Assembly: GCA_017384945.1 (NCBI GenBank)
Contig: JAFNSO010000076.1
Coordinates: 1 to 57,384, forward strand
DNA: 57,384 nt
Direction of reading: 5' to 3'
Source of the DNA: Ruminococcus sp.
GTDB taxonomy: Bacteria; Bacillota; Clostridia; Oscillospirales; Acutalibacteraceae
Shown here one piece after another: positions 6,453-14,586 of the stretch. The translations under genes were made by a program, and so were the position numbers. Under the pieces are notes generated by a model, which had not been told where the DNA came from, did not search any database, and saw only the letters and a program-made list of their open reading frames with translations. Every line of letters begins with the position of its first letter. The first letter of the stretch is position 1.

Positions 6453-6508
6453 TGGTCGGGCAGACAGGTTCTTCTGTGAGAAGCTTTTGTCTCCCGACTG
6501 TTTTTTTA
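6453..6508 (+). terminator. Hairpin followed by T-run
   Basis: GTCGGGCAGACA pairs with TGTCTCCCGAC (one bulge) and is followed by TGTTTTTTT on the plus strand. No plus-strand gene precedes it, so its role is unclear; it lies between two convergently read minus-strand transcripts and a heptamer array. Confidence 0.5.
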
Positions 6509-6515
6509 TATTTTA

Positions 6516-6599
6516 TATGCCGTTGACCATTGACAACGTTGACAAACGTACTTCTGTCAATGTTGTCAACGCGTCAATGGGGGTAGATATGTTATTTTT
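6516..6599. repeat. 85-bp dyad repeat, copy 1
   Basis: It runs from TATGCCGTTGACCATTGACA to GTTATTTTT. It differs from copy 2 by a 1-nt indel and a few substitutions. Each copy carries three TTGAC boxes facing three GTCAA boxes with 7-9 bp spacing and can fold as one long hairpin (CCATTGACAACGTTGACAA against TTGTCAACGCGTCAATGG). Confidence 0.85.
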
Positions 6600-6691
6600 T
6601 TGTGTACACACTCGGGAACATACGTCAGGGTATATATAAGGTATATCCCCCTGATAATTTTGGGGCTACAATATAAAAAAGTTAAGTTTTG

Positions 6692-6776
6692 TATGCCGTT
6701 GACCATTGACAACGTTGACAAACTTAACTTCTGTCAACGTTGTCAACGCGTCAATGGGGGTAGATATGTTATTTTT
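6692..6776. repeat. 85-bp dyad repeat, copy 2
   Basis: A direct repeat of 6516-6599, offset 176 bp. Its last 8 bp run through the TAA stop codon of the primase/DUF3987 gene, so the repeat is fused to that gene's 3' end. The 92-bp spacer between copies has no ORF and holds a small CAGGG/CCCTG dyad. Confidence 0.85.
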
Positions 6777-9048
6777 CGGGGCAGCTTTCGTCGTACACGT
6801 ACGGGTTGACGAGGTAAACGCTGTTTTTGTTTTTCCTGTTGCTATCGACTGTCTGCTCGCAGAGGTAGCCTCTTTCTCTCAAAAGCTTCAAGGCGGAAAG
6901 AAGGTCGTCCGCGACCTTGAAGTGGCTCGTTTTTCTCATAATGTCCCGTCTGGAAAAGCCTGTCAGCCTGTTCTTGACGATTACATTGAGCAAAAACTCC
7001 GCGTCGGCGGTAACCTTATCCGCTCCCATAAGGCTGTAGGCGGCTTTTGCGTGGGATATAAAATACTCGCCGAGCATAATCGCGTTCTCCATTATATTTT
7101 TCGGGACGACGAGGGGATTTGGGTCGTCGTATGAAAAATCCTCAAAGCGTCTGCCCGAGGCTCTCGTCAGAAGCCCCGACAGTCTGAGAACGGCTCCCGC
7201 GAGCTTTCCCGCCCACTGTGAGACCTCCGAGTGAGCGTTCGGGATTTCGGCTTCAAGCCTCTGAGAGAACGCCTCGAGCAGTATGTCGGCTTCCGCGCTC
7301 AGGGTAATCAGCTCGCTTTCCTTGTTTTCCTCGTCGAGGATATCATACACAATATCGTTGTAAGCCTCTTTTTCGGCTGAGGGAATCGGGGTCGTGCGGT
7401 AGCGTCGGCTTCCGACGAGCGACCTCGGCACGCAGTATAGAAACCTTGCGGTGAGCCCTCTTCCCGTAAAGGTTTTGTTGGACATAATTCCCGAGATAAC
7501 GGCGGGCTGAACGGTAAGAAGCACCGTCAGCGCAGGGCTCAGTACGCTCTCGCTGGCTCTGCCGATTCGGTCGACCCTGATTGTATCTCCCGAAAACGCT
7601 TTCAGAAAGACGTCGATATTGACGTGCCTTGAATACGCGCCCGAGAGCACGTCGAATATGCCTCCCTCGGAGGAGACGATCGCCGTCTTGCCGTCCTCGG
7701 CAAGCGCCGAAACAAGCTTTTCGGTGGTTATATCGTCGGTATAAAGCTTCAAGGGCTTTTTTAGCTTAAAGTCCGCAAGCTCGCTTGCGATTTCGCACAG
7801 CTCCTCCTGAGAGGCTTTTCCCGCCGCGGCTTTTTTCTCAAGCCTTTTTTTCTTTTCCATAAGAACGCTGAGCTCTATTTTGCTCTGTTCGATTTGCGGA
7901 GCCAAGCGCTCGTTCGCCTCTCTTTCGTACCGCGAGACGGGCTCCATAACCGCGCTTACGATCGCCGATTTTCTTTCGCTCGGCTCGGCTACGCAGGCTA
8001 CGTAAAGGTTGAGGGGCTCCGTCCAGTCGGGCTTGCCCTCAATAACGTACTTGCCCTGCGTACACAGCGCAAGGACTCCCAGAACCGCGCACGCGCACAT
8101 ATCGATCGGGGTCTGAGTGCTTTCGGCAAGCGCGGCGACATATCCCCTCACGGTATCGGGCAGGGCTTCAAGAGGAAACTCGGGAACCTCGGGCTGTCCG
8201 AATTCCACAGGCACCTCCCACCGAGGGGCACTCCCGCGGGCTGAGGCGACTTGCTCATCGCTTTGCAGTGCGTAGTCGTCGGGGCTTATATAGTCGGGGC
8301 TCGGCAGGACTTTTTCGCGGTAGAATTTCTGCGCGCTTTTCCATATCGTGCCGAGCTCGCTGTCGGAAAGCTGAGGCACACAGCGCGTTGACTCCGCAAG
8401 GAAGTACGTTTTTGCCTCCTCGGTATCTCCGAGACGCTTCACAAGAGCCGCCGCTATCCGCGACATCACGGTATTTCTCGAGCCCTCAAAAACAGGCTCA
8501 CGCTCGTCGAACGCGTCAAATCGGCTCTGCTCCTCGAGGAAGCTGTCTAGCATAATGCTCCCGCCGAACACCTCGACCCTTGCGTTCTCCGTTCCGAAAA
8601 AGAACCTCGCCGCGTCGAGCGCGTTTTTGTCGAAGTAGGGGAAATAGCTCCACGCGCTCTTTTTCAGCTCGGTGTATTTTTCCGCGTCGCACACCTCCTC
8701 AATCGGGAAGAGCACGTGAAACCTCGGTCTCGCGGCTTTGCCGTGTTTTTCCTTCAAATGGCTTCGGCTGTAGTGAACCGCGAAGGGAACGTCGGGAAAG
8801 GCTTCCCTGAGCCTTTCGACGGTGACCCAGCGACTAGGGTCGTCCGAGTGGTCGTTGTCACAGTCAAGCCCTACGCAGTTTGAACGGAGAAATTTCTCGT
8901 TCGAGCGGATATTGTCCTTATACTCCGCGCAGACATAGTCGTTTGAAAGCGCGAACCTCAGCTGAGAAAGGTTGTCCGCGTCCATTCGGTAGGGATAGAC
9001 CTTGTTTTTTGCATTTTGTGTTGTGTTTGAATAGAATATAGTTATCAT
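6769..9048 (-). CDS. Primase-like / DUF3987 (YfjI-type) replication protein
   Basis: 759 residues. The N-terminus carries archaeo-eukaryotic-primase-type motifs: hhhDxD as CVGLDCDND (Asp62, Asp64) and the His motif RFHVLFP (His111). Residues about 190-243 look like a primase C-terminal (PriCT-1) helical domain. From about 300 on it resembles DUF3987, an ATPase-like domain with a degenerate P-loop AEPSERKSA (354-362) and a Walker-B-like AIVSSEGG. The end (GFSRRDIMRKTSHFKVADDL) looks like a winged helix. Such proteins replicate phages, plasmids or integrative elements, or occur as isolated helicase-primases. Start ATG 9048 follows GGAGGTG with 9-nt spacing. No integrase, capsid or relaxase is nearby, so it looks like an orphan or element remnant. 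Confidence 0.85.
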   Translation of the reverse strand: MITIFYSNTTQNAKNKVYPYRMDADNLSQLRFALSNDYVCAEYKDNIRSNEKFLRSNCVGLDCDNDHSDDPSRWVTVERLREAFPDVPFAVHYSRSHLKEKHGKAARPRFHVLFPIEEVCDAEKYTELKKSAWSYFPYFDKNALDAARFFFGTENARVEVFGGSIMLDSFLEEQSRFDAFDEREPVFEGSRNTVMSRIAAALVKRLGDTEEAKTYFLAESTRCVPQLSDSELGTIWKSAQKFYREKVLPSPDYISPDDYALQSDEQVASARGSAPRWEVPVEFGQPEVPEFPLEALPDTVRGYVAALAESTQTPIDMCACAVLGVLALCTQGKYVIEGKPDWTEPLNLYVACVAEPSERKSAIVSAVMEPVSRYEREANERLAPQIEQSKIELSVLMEKKKRLEKKAAAGKASQEELCEIASELADFKLKKPLKLYTDDITTEKLVSALAEDGKTAIVSSEGGIFDVLSGAYSRHVNIDVFLKAFSGDTIRVDRIGRASESVLSPALTVLLTVQPAVISGIMSNKTFTGRGLTARFLYCVPRSLVGSRRYRTTPIPSAEKEAYNDIVYDILDEENKESELITLSAEADILLEAFSQRLEAEIPNAHSEVSQWAGKLAGAVLRLSGLLTRASGRRFEDFSYDDPNPLVVPKNIMENAIMLGEYFISHAKAAYSLMGADKVTADAEFLLNVIVKNRLTGFSRRDIMRKTSHFKVADDLLSALKLLRERGYLCEQTVDSNRKNKNSVYLVNPYVYDESCPEK

Positions 9049-9234
9049 TTAGTTAAACACCTCCACTAAAGCGCAAAATATTTTAAAAATTGCCCTGTTT
9101 AATGCAATTTTATGAAAAAATATAAAAATTCCTTCGTCAGCGCGAAAAACTCCCGCCGAGCGGTCGTCATCAATCCGATAAAAAAACCTTTTCGGGCTTA
9201 GAAACTATTGTAAATTACGCCGATAAACCCGACC

Positions 9235-9263
9235 TTGACTTTCGCCGTTTATTATGATAAAAT
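9235..9263 (+). promoter_or_regulatory. Putative promoter of the ribozyme-nagB operon
   Basis: TTGACT (9235-9240), 17 bp, TAAAAT (9258-9263). A start near 9270 would put the whole ribozyme in the leader. A second TATAAT-like hexamer lies near 9291. Confidence 0.55.
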
Positions 9264-9340
9264 TTTCACGATTATATCGGCTTGGTATATAATATCAGTC
9301 ATAATCGCGATTGAAATAAAATAGACTCATTCGGAAGGAG

Positions 9341-9488
9341 GAAACGGGGCTATTAGCGCCAGAGCCCGAAAGGGCTGACGAGGTTGGCAGTTATCGAAAA
9401 TTCGGCGGATTCTGTCACGGCTTGGGCGGGTCGCAGAGGGAAAGAAAAAAGCGGAATCAAAACCGTAACAAAGGTTCCCCCGACGCTT
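9341..9488 (+). ncRNA. glmS ribozyme: glmS ribozyme (glucosamine-6-phosphate-activated self-cleaving riboswitch)
   Basis: The core AGCGCCAGAGC is followed by CCGAAAGGG, GACGAGGTTGGCAGTTATCG and TTCGGCGGATTCTGTCACGG, reproducing the conserved glmS ribozyme segments (AGCGCCAGA, GACGAGG, TTATCGA, TTCGGCGGAT). The self-cleavage site expected from the family lies between A9355 and G9356. The 3' part (GGGTCGCAGAGGG, then AACCGTAACAAAGGTT and CCCCCGACGC) corresponds to the P3/P4 region. The family senses glucosamine-6-phosphate as cofactor, cleaves its own mRNA and triggers decay. Here the gene behind it is nagB, not glmS. The exact 5' and 3' limits are approximate. Confidence 0.95.
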
Positions 9489-9546
9489 TTATGTTAAATT
9501 TAACCAACGCTATACTATTTATAAAGAATGGAAGGAGAAATACTGT

Positions 9547-10338
9547 ATGCGTGTTGTTATTCAGGATAATTACGATAAGATGTGCAAATGGGCGGCTAAC
9601 TACATCGCTCAGAAGATAAAGAACCACAAGGAGGATCGTCCCTTCGTGCTCGGTCTGCCCACAGGCTCCTCGCCCATCGGCGTTTACAAGGAGCTCTACA
9701 CAATGAATCAGAACGGCGAGCTTTCCTTTGCTAACGTCGTTACCTTCAATATGGACGAGTACCTCGGTCTCCCGCGTGAGCACGACCAGAGCTACTGGTA
9801 CTTTATGCACGACAATTTCTTCAATCACCTTGTTGATATGAAGAAGGAGAACATCAACATCCTCAACGGTATGACGGACGACCCCGAGGGCGAGTGTGCG
9901 CGCTACGAGGAGAAAATCGCCTCCTACGGCGGAATCGACCTCTTTATGGGCGGAATCGGCGTTGACGGTCACATCGCGTTCAACGAGCCGTTCACAAGCC
10001 TTTCCTCAAGAACAGGTCTGCGCGACCTCACGACCGACACAAGAATCGTGAACTCACGCTTCTTCGGCAACGACCCCGAGGCTGTTCCCGCTCAGGCTCT
10101 TTCTGTCGGCGTAGGCACTGTCACAGACTCCAAGGAGGTTCTTATCCTTATCAACGGCCACAACAAGGCTAAGGCTCTTGCCGAGACGGTAGAGGGCTCC
10201 GTCAGCCACAAGTGGACCTGCTCGGCTCTGCAAATGCACAACGGCGCTATCATCGCCTGCGATGAGGCTGCCTGCGACGAGCTCACAGTCGGCGCGTACA
10301 AGTATTTCCTCGACATTGAGAAAAAGGAGAGACTTTAA
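9547..10338 (+). CDS. nagB: Glucosamine-6-phosphate deaminase/isomerase
   Basis: 263 residues, nearly co-linear with E. coli Nag[31 protein letters not shown] (Asp70), [13 protein letters not shown] (Asp140, His142, Glu147) and [13 protein letters not shown]. It interconverts glucosamine-6-phosphate and fructose-6-phosphate plus ammonia, in the cytoplasm. The start is ATG 9547 behind GGAAGGAG. It is the first gene after a glmS ribozyme, and its stop overlaps the next start (TAATG). It is followed by an acyltransferase and GlmM, so I infer it works in the amination (biosynthetic) direction and is repressed by its own product. Catabolic NagB would not be expected to be shut off by GlcN6P. Confidence 0.95.
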   Translation: MRVVIQDNYDKMCKWAANYIAQKIKNHKEDRPFVLGLPTGSSPIGVYKELYTMNQNGELSFANVVTFNMDEYLGLPREHDQSYWYFMHDNFFNHLVDMKKENINILNGMTDDPEGECARYEEKIASYGGIDLFMGGIGVDGHIAFNEPFTSLSSRTGLRDLTTDTRIVNSRFFGNDPEAVPAQALSVGVGTVTDSKEVLILINGHNKAKALAETVEGSVSHKWTCSALQMHNGAIIACDEAACDELTVGAYKYFLDIEKKERL

Positions 10339-10994
10339 TGTATACGATCAAGGATTTATATGACCTCGACCATACTCTCGCGGGTGACTACCTAAGTCAG
10401 TTCACATATCCGTGGGAAGCGCTCAAGGGTATCAAGGACTTCATCCTCGAGCTCGGAAAGACCCTCGGCGACGACTACGAAGAGGTCAGCGAGAACGTCT
10501 GGGTTCACAAGACCGCCAAGGTATTCCCCTCGGCTTACCTCGGAGCTCCCTGCATTATCGGGCCAAACACTGAGGTTCGTCACGGCGCGTTCGTAAGAGG
10601 CTCGGCGCTTGTCGGAGCCGACTGCGTCGTCGGAAACTCCGTAGAGCTCAAGAACGTCATCCTCTTCGACCACGTTCAGACTCCGCACTACAACTACGTA
10701 GGCGACTCGATCCTCGGCTACTTCTCGCATATGGGCGCGGGCTCTATCACCTCGAACGTCAAGAGCGACAAAAAGCTCGTCGTCGTCAAGAACGGCACAG
10801 AATGGATCGAGACGGGAATCAAGAAGTTCGGAGCTATGCTCGGCGACTATGTTGAGGTCGGCTGCAACGCGGTGTGCAACCCCGGCACAGTCCTCGGCAG
10901 ACACGCGAGCGTCTACCCCACCTCCTGCGTGCGCGGAGTGGTTCCCGAGAACTGCATTTTCAAGAACAACGGCGAAGTAGTAGAAAGGAAGTAA
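10338..10994 (+). CDS. Left-handed beta-helix acyltransferase, GlmU C-domain-like
   Basis: 218 residues, with hexapeptide repeats from about 60 to 200 (VWVHKTAKVFPSAYLGAPCI, VRHGAFVRGSALVGADCVVG, VELKNVILF). These are followed by HYNYVGDSILGYFSHMGAGS, which matches the catalytic loop region of GlmU-type acetyltransferases (typically NHLSYIGD). There is no N-terminal uridylyltransferase domain. Placed between nagB and glmM with a 1-nt overlap and a 4-bp gap, it probably acetylates glucosamine-1-phosphate. The uridylyl transfer would have to be done by another protein. The acyl donor and substrate are inferred from context. Sequences of this sort are often annotated as UDP-N-acetylglucosamine pyrophosphorylase-related. 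Confidence 0.82.
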   Translation: MYTIKDLYDLDHTLAGDYLSQFTYPWEALKGIKDFILELGKTLGDDYEEVSENVWVHKTAKVFPSAYLGAPCIIGPNTEVRHGAFVRGSALVGADCVVGNSVELKNVILFDHVQTPHYNYVGDSILGYFSHMGAGSITSNVKSDKKLVVVKNGTEWIETGIKKFGAMLGDYVEVGCNAVCNPGTVLGRHASVYPTSCVRGVVPENCIFKNNGEVVERK

Positions 10995-10998
10995 CCAA

Positions 10999-12348
10999 AT
11001 GGGCAAGTATTTCGGAACAGACGGCTTCAGAGGCGAGGCAAACAAAGTCCTGACCTTTGAGCACGCCGTAAAAATCGGTCGTTTCCTCGGCTGGTACTAC
11101 GGCGCTAATATGGGTAAAAAGGCAAAGGTCGTTATCGGCAAGGACACAAGACGCTCCTCGTATATGTTTGAGTACGCGCTGTGCACGGGTCTTATGGCAA
11201 GCGGCGCGGACGCGTATATTATGCACGTTACGACCACCCCGTCTGTAGCGTATATCACAAGAATCGACGACTTTGACTGCGGAATTATGATTTCCGCTTC
11301 ACATAACCCGTTCTACGACAACGGTATCAAGGTTCTCAACTGCAACGGCGAGAAGATGGAGGAGGAAACCCTCCTCAAAATCGAGGATTACATCGACGGC
11401 AAGGTCGAGGTTCCCATTGCCGAGAGAGGCGACATCGGACGCACAGTCGATTACGTAGCGGGCAGAAACCGCTACATCGGCTACCTCATTTCAATGAGCA
11501 AGTTCAGCTTTAAGGGCATAAAGGTCGGACTCGACGTAGCGAACGGAGCTTCGTGGCAGATCGCCAAGGGCGTTTTCGACGCTCTCGGAGCAAAGACCTT
11601 CGTTATGAATGACTCCCCCGACGGCTACAACATCAACACCGACTGCGGCTCGACCCACATTGAGCACCTTCAAAAGTTTGTTGTAGACAACGGACTCGAC
11701 ATCGGCTTTGCCTACGACGGCGACGCGGACCGCTGTCTCGCGGTCGACGAGAAGGGCAACGTCGTAACGGGCGACCACATCCTCTACATCTACGGCACAT
11801 ATATGAAGGAAAGAGGCAAGCTCGTCAACAACAAAATCGTAGCCACGGTTATGAGCAACTTCGGACTCTTCAAGGCTCTCGACAAGGTCGGAATCGAGTA
11901 CGACAAGACCAAGGTCGGCGACAAGTACGTCTATGAGAATATGGTTAACACAGGCAACCGCATAGGCGGCGAGGAATCGGGACACATCATCTTCACGAAG
12001 TACGCCACAACAGGCGACGGAATCCTCACCTCCTTAAAGCTTATGGAGGTTATGATTGCCAAGGAGAAGCCCATGAGCGAGCTCGCGGCTCCGATGGTAA
12101 TGTACCCGCAGGTACTCAAGAACGTCAGAGTCAAGTCCAAGCCCGAGGCAAGAAACGACCCCGACGTCCAGAAGGAGGTCGAGGCGGTAGCGGAGCTCCT
12201 CGGCGAGAACGGAAGAATCCTCGTCAGAGAGTCAGGCACAGAGCCCGTAATCAGAGTTATGGTTGAGGCGGGCGACGACGAAACCTGCGAGAAGTACGTC
12301 GATCAGGTCATCGACGTTATCCGCAAGAAGGGTCACATTGTTGACTAG
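10999..12348 (+). CDS. glmM: Phosphoglucosamine mutase
   Basis: 449 residues, the normal length. It interconverts glucosamine-6-phosphate and glucosamine-1-phosphate. The alpha-D-phosphohexomutase motifs are present in order: active-site serine loop MISASHNPFYDNGIKV (Ser101), metal loop YDGDADRC (Asp240, 242, 244), sugar-binding GEESGHIIF, and phosphate-binding VRESGTEPVIRVMVE near the C-terminus. It is the third gene of the ribozyme-led operon, separated by 4 bp from the acyltransferase gene. It ends in TAG (12346-12348), directly followed by a strong intrinsic terminator, so TAG is clearly read as stop here. The family is certain; preference for glucosamine rather than mannose or glucose follows from the operon. 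Confidence 0.92.
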   Translation: MGKYFGTDGFRGEANKVLTFEHAVKIGRFLGWYYGANMGKKAKVVIGKDTRRSSYMFEYALCTGLMASGADAYIMHVTTTPSVAYITRIDDFDCGIMISASHNPFYDNGIKVLNCNGEKMEEETLLKIEDYIDGKVEVPIAERGDIGRTVDYVAGRNRYIGYLISMSKFSFKGIKVGLDVANGASWQIAKGVFDALGAKTFVMNDSPDGYNINTDCGSTHIEHLQKFVVDNGLDIGFAYDGDADRCLAVDEKGNVVTGDHILYIYGTYMKERGKLVNNKIVATVMSNFGLFKALDKVGIEYDKTKVGDKYVYENMVNTGNRIGGEESGHIIFTKYATTGDGILTSLKLMEVMIAKEKPMSELAAPMVMYPQVLKNVRVKSKPEARNDPDVQKEVEAVAELLGENGRILVRESGTEPVIRVMVEAGDDETCEKYVDQVIDVIRKKGHIVD

Positions 12349-12371
12349 GCAATAAGCAACAGGTCAAAGGT

Positions 12372-12408
12372 AAGAGCAGAAGCGACCCGCTTCTGCTCTT
12401 GTTTTTTG
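12372..12408 (+). terminator. Intrinsic terminator after glmM
   Basis: AAGAGCAGAAGCG and CGCTTCTGCTCTT form a perfect 13-bp stem with loop ACC, followed by GTTTTTT. The same stem sequence recurs at 16831. Confidence 0.92.
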
Positions 12409-12511
12409 CTTTTTCCCTCGCATTTGAAGAATATTCATTGTCGAATATAATAATTTCTTTGTGTGATTACGAATAACTTTTTAAGAAAACTGTCAATAAT
12501 TAAGTGTTTTA

Positions 12512-12540
12512 TTGATTATTAATATAATGTATGGTATTAT
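12512..12540 (+). promoter_or_regulatory. Putative promoter of the phosphonate operon
   Basis: TTGATT (12512-12517), 17 bp, TATTAT (12535-12540), 36 bp before the start codon, directly after the glmM terminator. Confidence 0.65.
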
Positions 12541-12576
12541 AATAAGCAAAATGGTTAAAAAGAAAGATGTGATTTT

Positions 12577-14586
12577 TTGAAAGCATTAATATTGAATTCA
12601 GGCTTAGGCAGCAGGATGGGAGTTTTGACCTCCGACCATCCCAAATGTATGACTGAAATAAACCATACCGACACGATCCTCAGCAGACAGCTTAAGCTTA
12701 TCAGCGAAGCGGGAATAGAAGAAGTTGTAATGACAACAGGCTATTATGACAAGATTTTGATCGAGTACTGCGAAAGCCTTGAGTTACCGCTTAAATACAC
12801 CTTTGTCAACAATCCCGTTTATGACAAAACGAACTATATTTATTCGATTTACTGCGCCCGTGAGTATCTCGACGACGACATTCTGATGATGCACGGCGAC
12901 CTGGTTTTTGAAAACACCGTTTTTGACGATATTATGAAAGCCGACAAGAGCGTTCTTACCGTCAGCTCCACGCTCCCCCTGCCCGAAAAGGACTTTAAGG
13001 CGGTTGTGAAGGACGGAAAGGTAAGCAAGGTCGGAATCGAGTTTTTTGAAAACGCTTTATCGGCTCAGCCTCTTTACAAACTAAACAGAAGCGACTGGAT
13101 GGTCTGGCTTGATGAAATCACAAAATTCTGCGAATCCGACAACACAAAATGCTATGCCGAAAACGCCTTTAACGAGGTTTCAGACAGGTGCGCCGTTTAT
13201 CCGTTCGACGTCAGGGACAGGCTTTGCGCCGAAATCGACAACCCCGAGGATTTAAAGAAGGTCGCGGGCAAGCTCGCGCGAATCGAGAACCGACTTGTGT
13301 ATATGAGCTTTTCGACCGATATCATCCACAGCGGACATATCGCGATCATCAACAAGGCAAAAAGGCTCGGAAAGCTTATCATCGGACTTCTGACCGACGA
13401 GGCTGTCGTCAGCTACAAGAGATATCCGCTTGTTGAGTACTCCGAGCGTAAAAGTATGTTTGAAAATATCGCGGGTGTGTACAAGGTCGTTGAGCAGAAC
13501 AAGCTCAGCTACAAGGAAAACCTCGAAAAATACAAGCCCGATTTCGTCGTACACGGAGACGACTGGAAGGAAGGCTTCCAGAAGCCTGTCCGTGACGAGG
13601 TATTGGAAATTCTTAATACATACGGAGGAAGGCTCGTTGAGTTCCCGTACTCCGTCAATGAAAAATACGAGGAGCTCGACAAACGCGCGCGCGCGGAGCT
13701 CTCTACTCCCGATGTGCGCCGTTCAAGACTGAAAAAGGTTCTCGCGATGAAGGGCACCGTCACCGCTATGGAAGCTCACAGCGGTCTGACAGGTCTTATC
13801 GTTGAGAACACAAGAGTCGAGGAAAACGGCGGCACGCGCCAATTTGACGCTATGTGGATAAGCTCGCTGTGCGACTCGACCGCAAAGGGCAAGCCCGACA
13901 TCGAGCTCGTCGATATGACGTCGCGTTTCAGAACGATTGACGACATCTGCGAGGTCACGACTAAGCCCATCATCTTCGACGGAGACACGGGCGGACTCAC
14001 CGAGCACTTCGTGTACACGGTTCGCTCGCTTGAGAGAATGGGCGTTTCGATGGTGATTATCGAGGACAAAACGGGACTAAAGAAAAACAGCCTGTTCGGC
14101 ACCGAGGTCGAGCAGACTCAGGCTCCTATCCCCGATTTCTGCGAAAAGATAAAGGCGGGCAAAAAGGCTCAGCGTACAAGGGAATTTATGATTTGCGCCA
14201 GAATCGAGAGCCTTATCCTCGAGAGAGGAATGGACGACGCTCTCGAGAGAGCCTTCGCGTTTTCGGACGCGGGAGCCGACGCTATTATGATTCACAGCCG
14301 CAGGAAGGACCCGTCTGAGATATTCGAGTTTGTCGAAAAATTCCGCGACAAAAACAAGACCACTCCCATCGTGGTCGTTCCGACCTCCTTCAATACGGTC
14401 ACCGAGGAGGAGTTCAAAGAGCGCGGAGTAAATATCATAATCTACGCGAACCAGCTTACGCGCACAGGCTTCCCCGCGATGCAGAACGCGGCTAAAATGA
14501 TTCTTGAAAACCACCGCGCGAAGGAGTGCGACGATATTTGTATGCCGTTCAAGGATATCATCAGGCTTATTCCCGAGGATGTTTAA
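12577..14586 (+). CDS. Three-domain NTP transferase / cytidylyltransferase / phosphoenolpyruvate mutase
   Basis: 669 residues. Residues 1-230 form a sugar-phosphate-type nucleotidyltransferase (LILNSGLGSRMG near the start, then HPKCM; MMHGDLVF at 104-111). Residues about 240-375 form a CTP-transferase-like domain with the HxGH signature as HSGH (251-254). Residues about 385-669 form PEP mutase, with FDGDTGG (467-473) and the diagnostic EDKTGLKKNS (496-505). PEP mutase makes phosphonopyruvate, the entry to phosphonates; fused cytidylyltransferases are known to activate the finished phosphonate as a CMP ester. The start is TTG 12577, since the nearby ATG is out of frame; the ribosome site is weak. 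It heads an operon with the dehydrogenase and decarboxylase. Having two nucleotidyltransferase domains in one chain is notable. Confidence 0.88.
   Translation: MKALILNSGLGSRMGVLTSDHPKCMTEINHTDTILSRQLKLISEAGIEEVVMTTGYYDKILIEYCESLELPLKYTFVNNPVYDKTNYIYSIYCAREYLDDDILMMHGDLVFENTVFDDIMKADKSVLTVSSTLPLPEKDFKAVVKDGKVSKVGIEFFENALSAQPLYKLNRSDWMVWLDEITKFCESDNTKCYAENAFNEVSDRCAVYPFDVRDRLCAEIDNPEDLKKVAGKLARIENRLVYMSFSTDIIHSGHIAIINKAKRLGKLIIGLLTDEAVVSYKRYPLVEYSERKSMFENIAGVYKVVEQNKLSYKENLEKYKPDFVVHGDDWKEGFQKPVRDEVLEILNTYGGRLVEFPYSVNEKYEELDKRARAELSTPDVRRSRLKKVLAMKGTVTAMEAHSGLTGLIVENTRVEENGGTRQFDAMWISSLCDSTAKGKPDIELVDMTSRFRTIDDICEVTTKPIIFDGDTGGLTEHFVYTVRSLERMGVSMVIIEDKTGLKKNSLFGTEVEQTQAPIPDFCEKIKAGKKAQRTREFMICARIESLILERGMDDALERAFAFSDAGADAIMIHSRRKDPSEIFEFVEKFRDKNKTTPIVVVPTSFNTVTEEEFKERGVNIIIYANQLTRTGFPAMQNAAKMILENHRAKECDDICMPFKDIIRLIPEDV

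Noticed and set aside
12346..12348. Complete reassignment of TAG to a sense codon
   Set aside because: glmM ends in TAG at the normal family length, directly followed by a strong terminator. The polymerase, GT4 and sortase genes also end in TAG at sensible positions.
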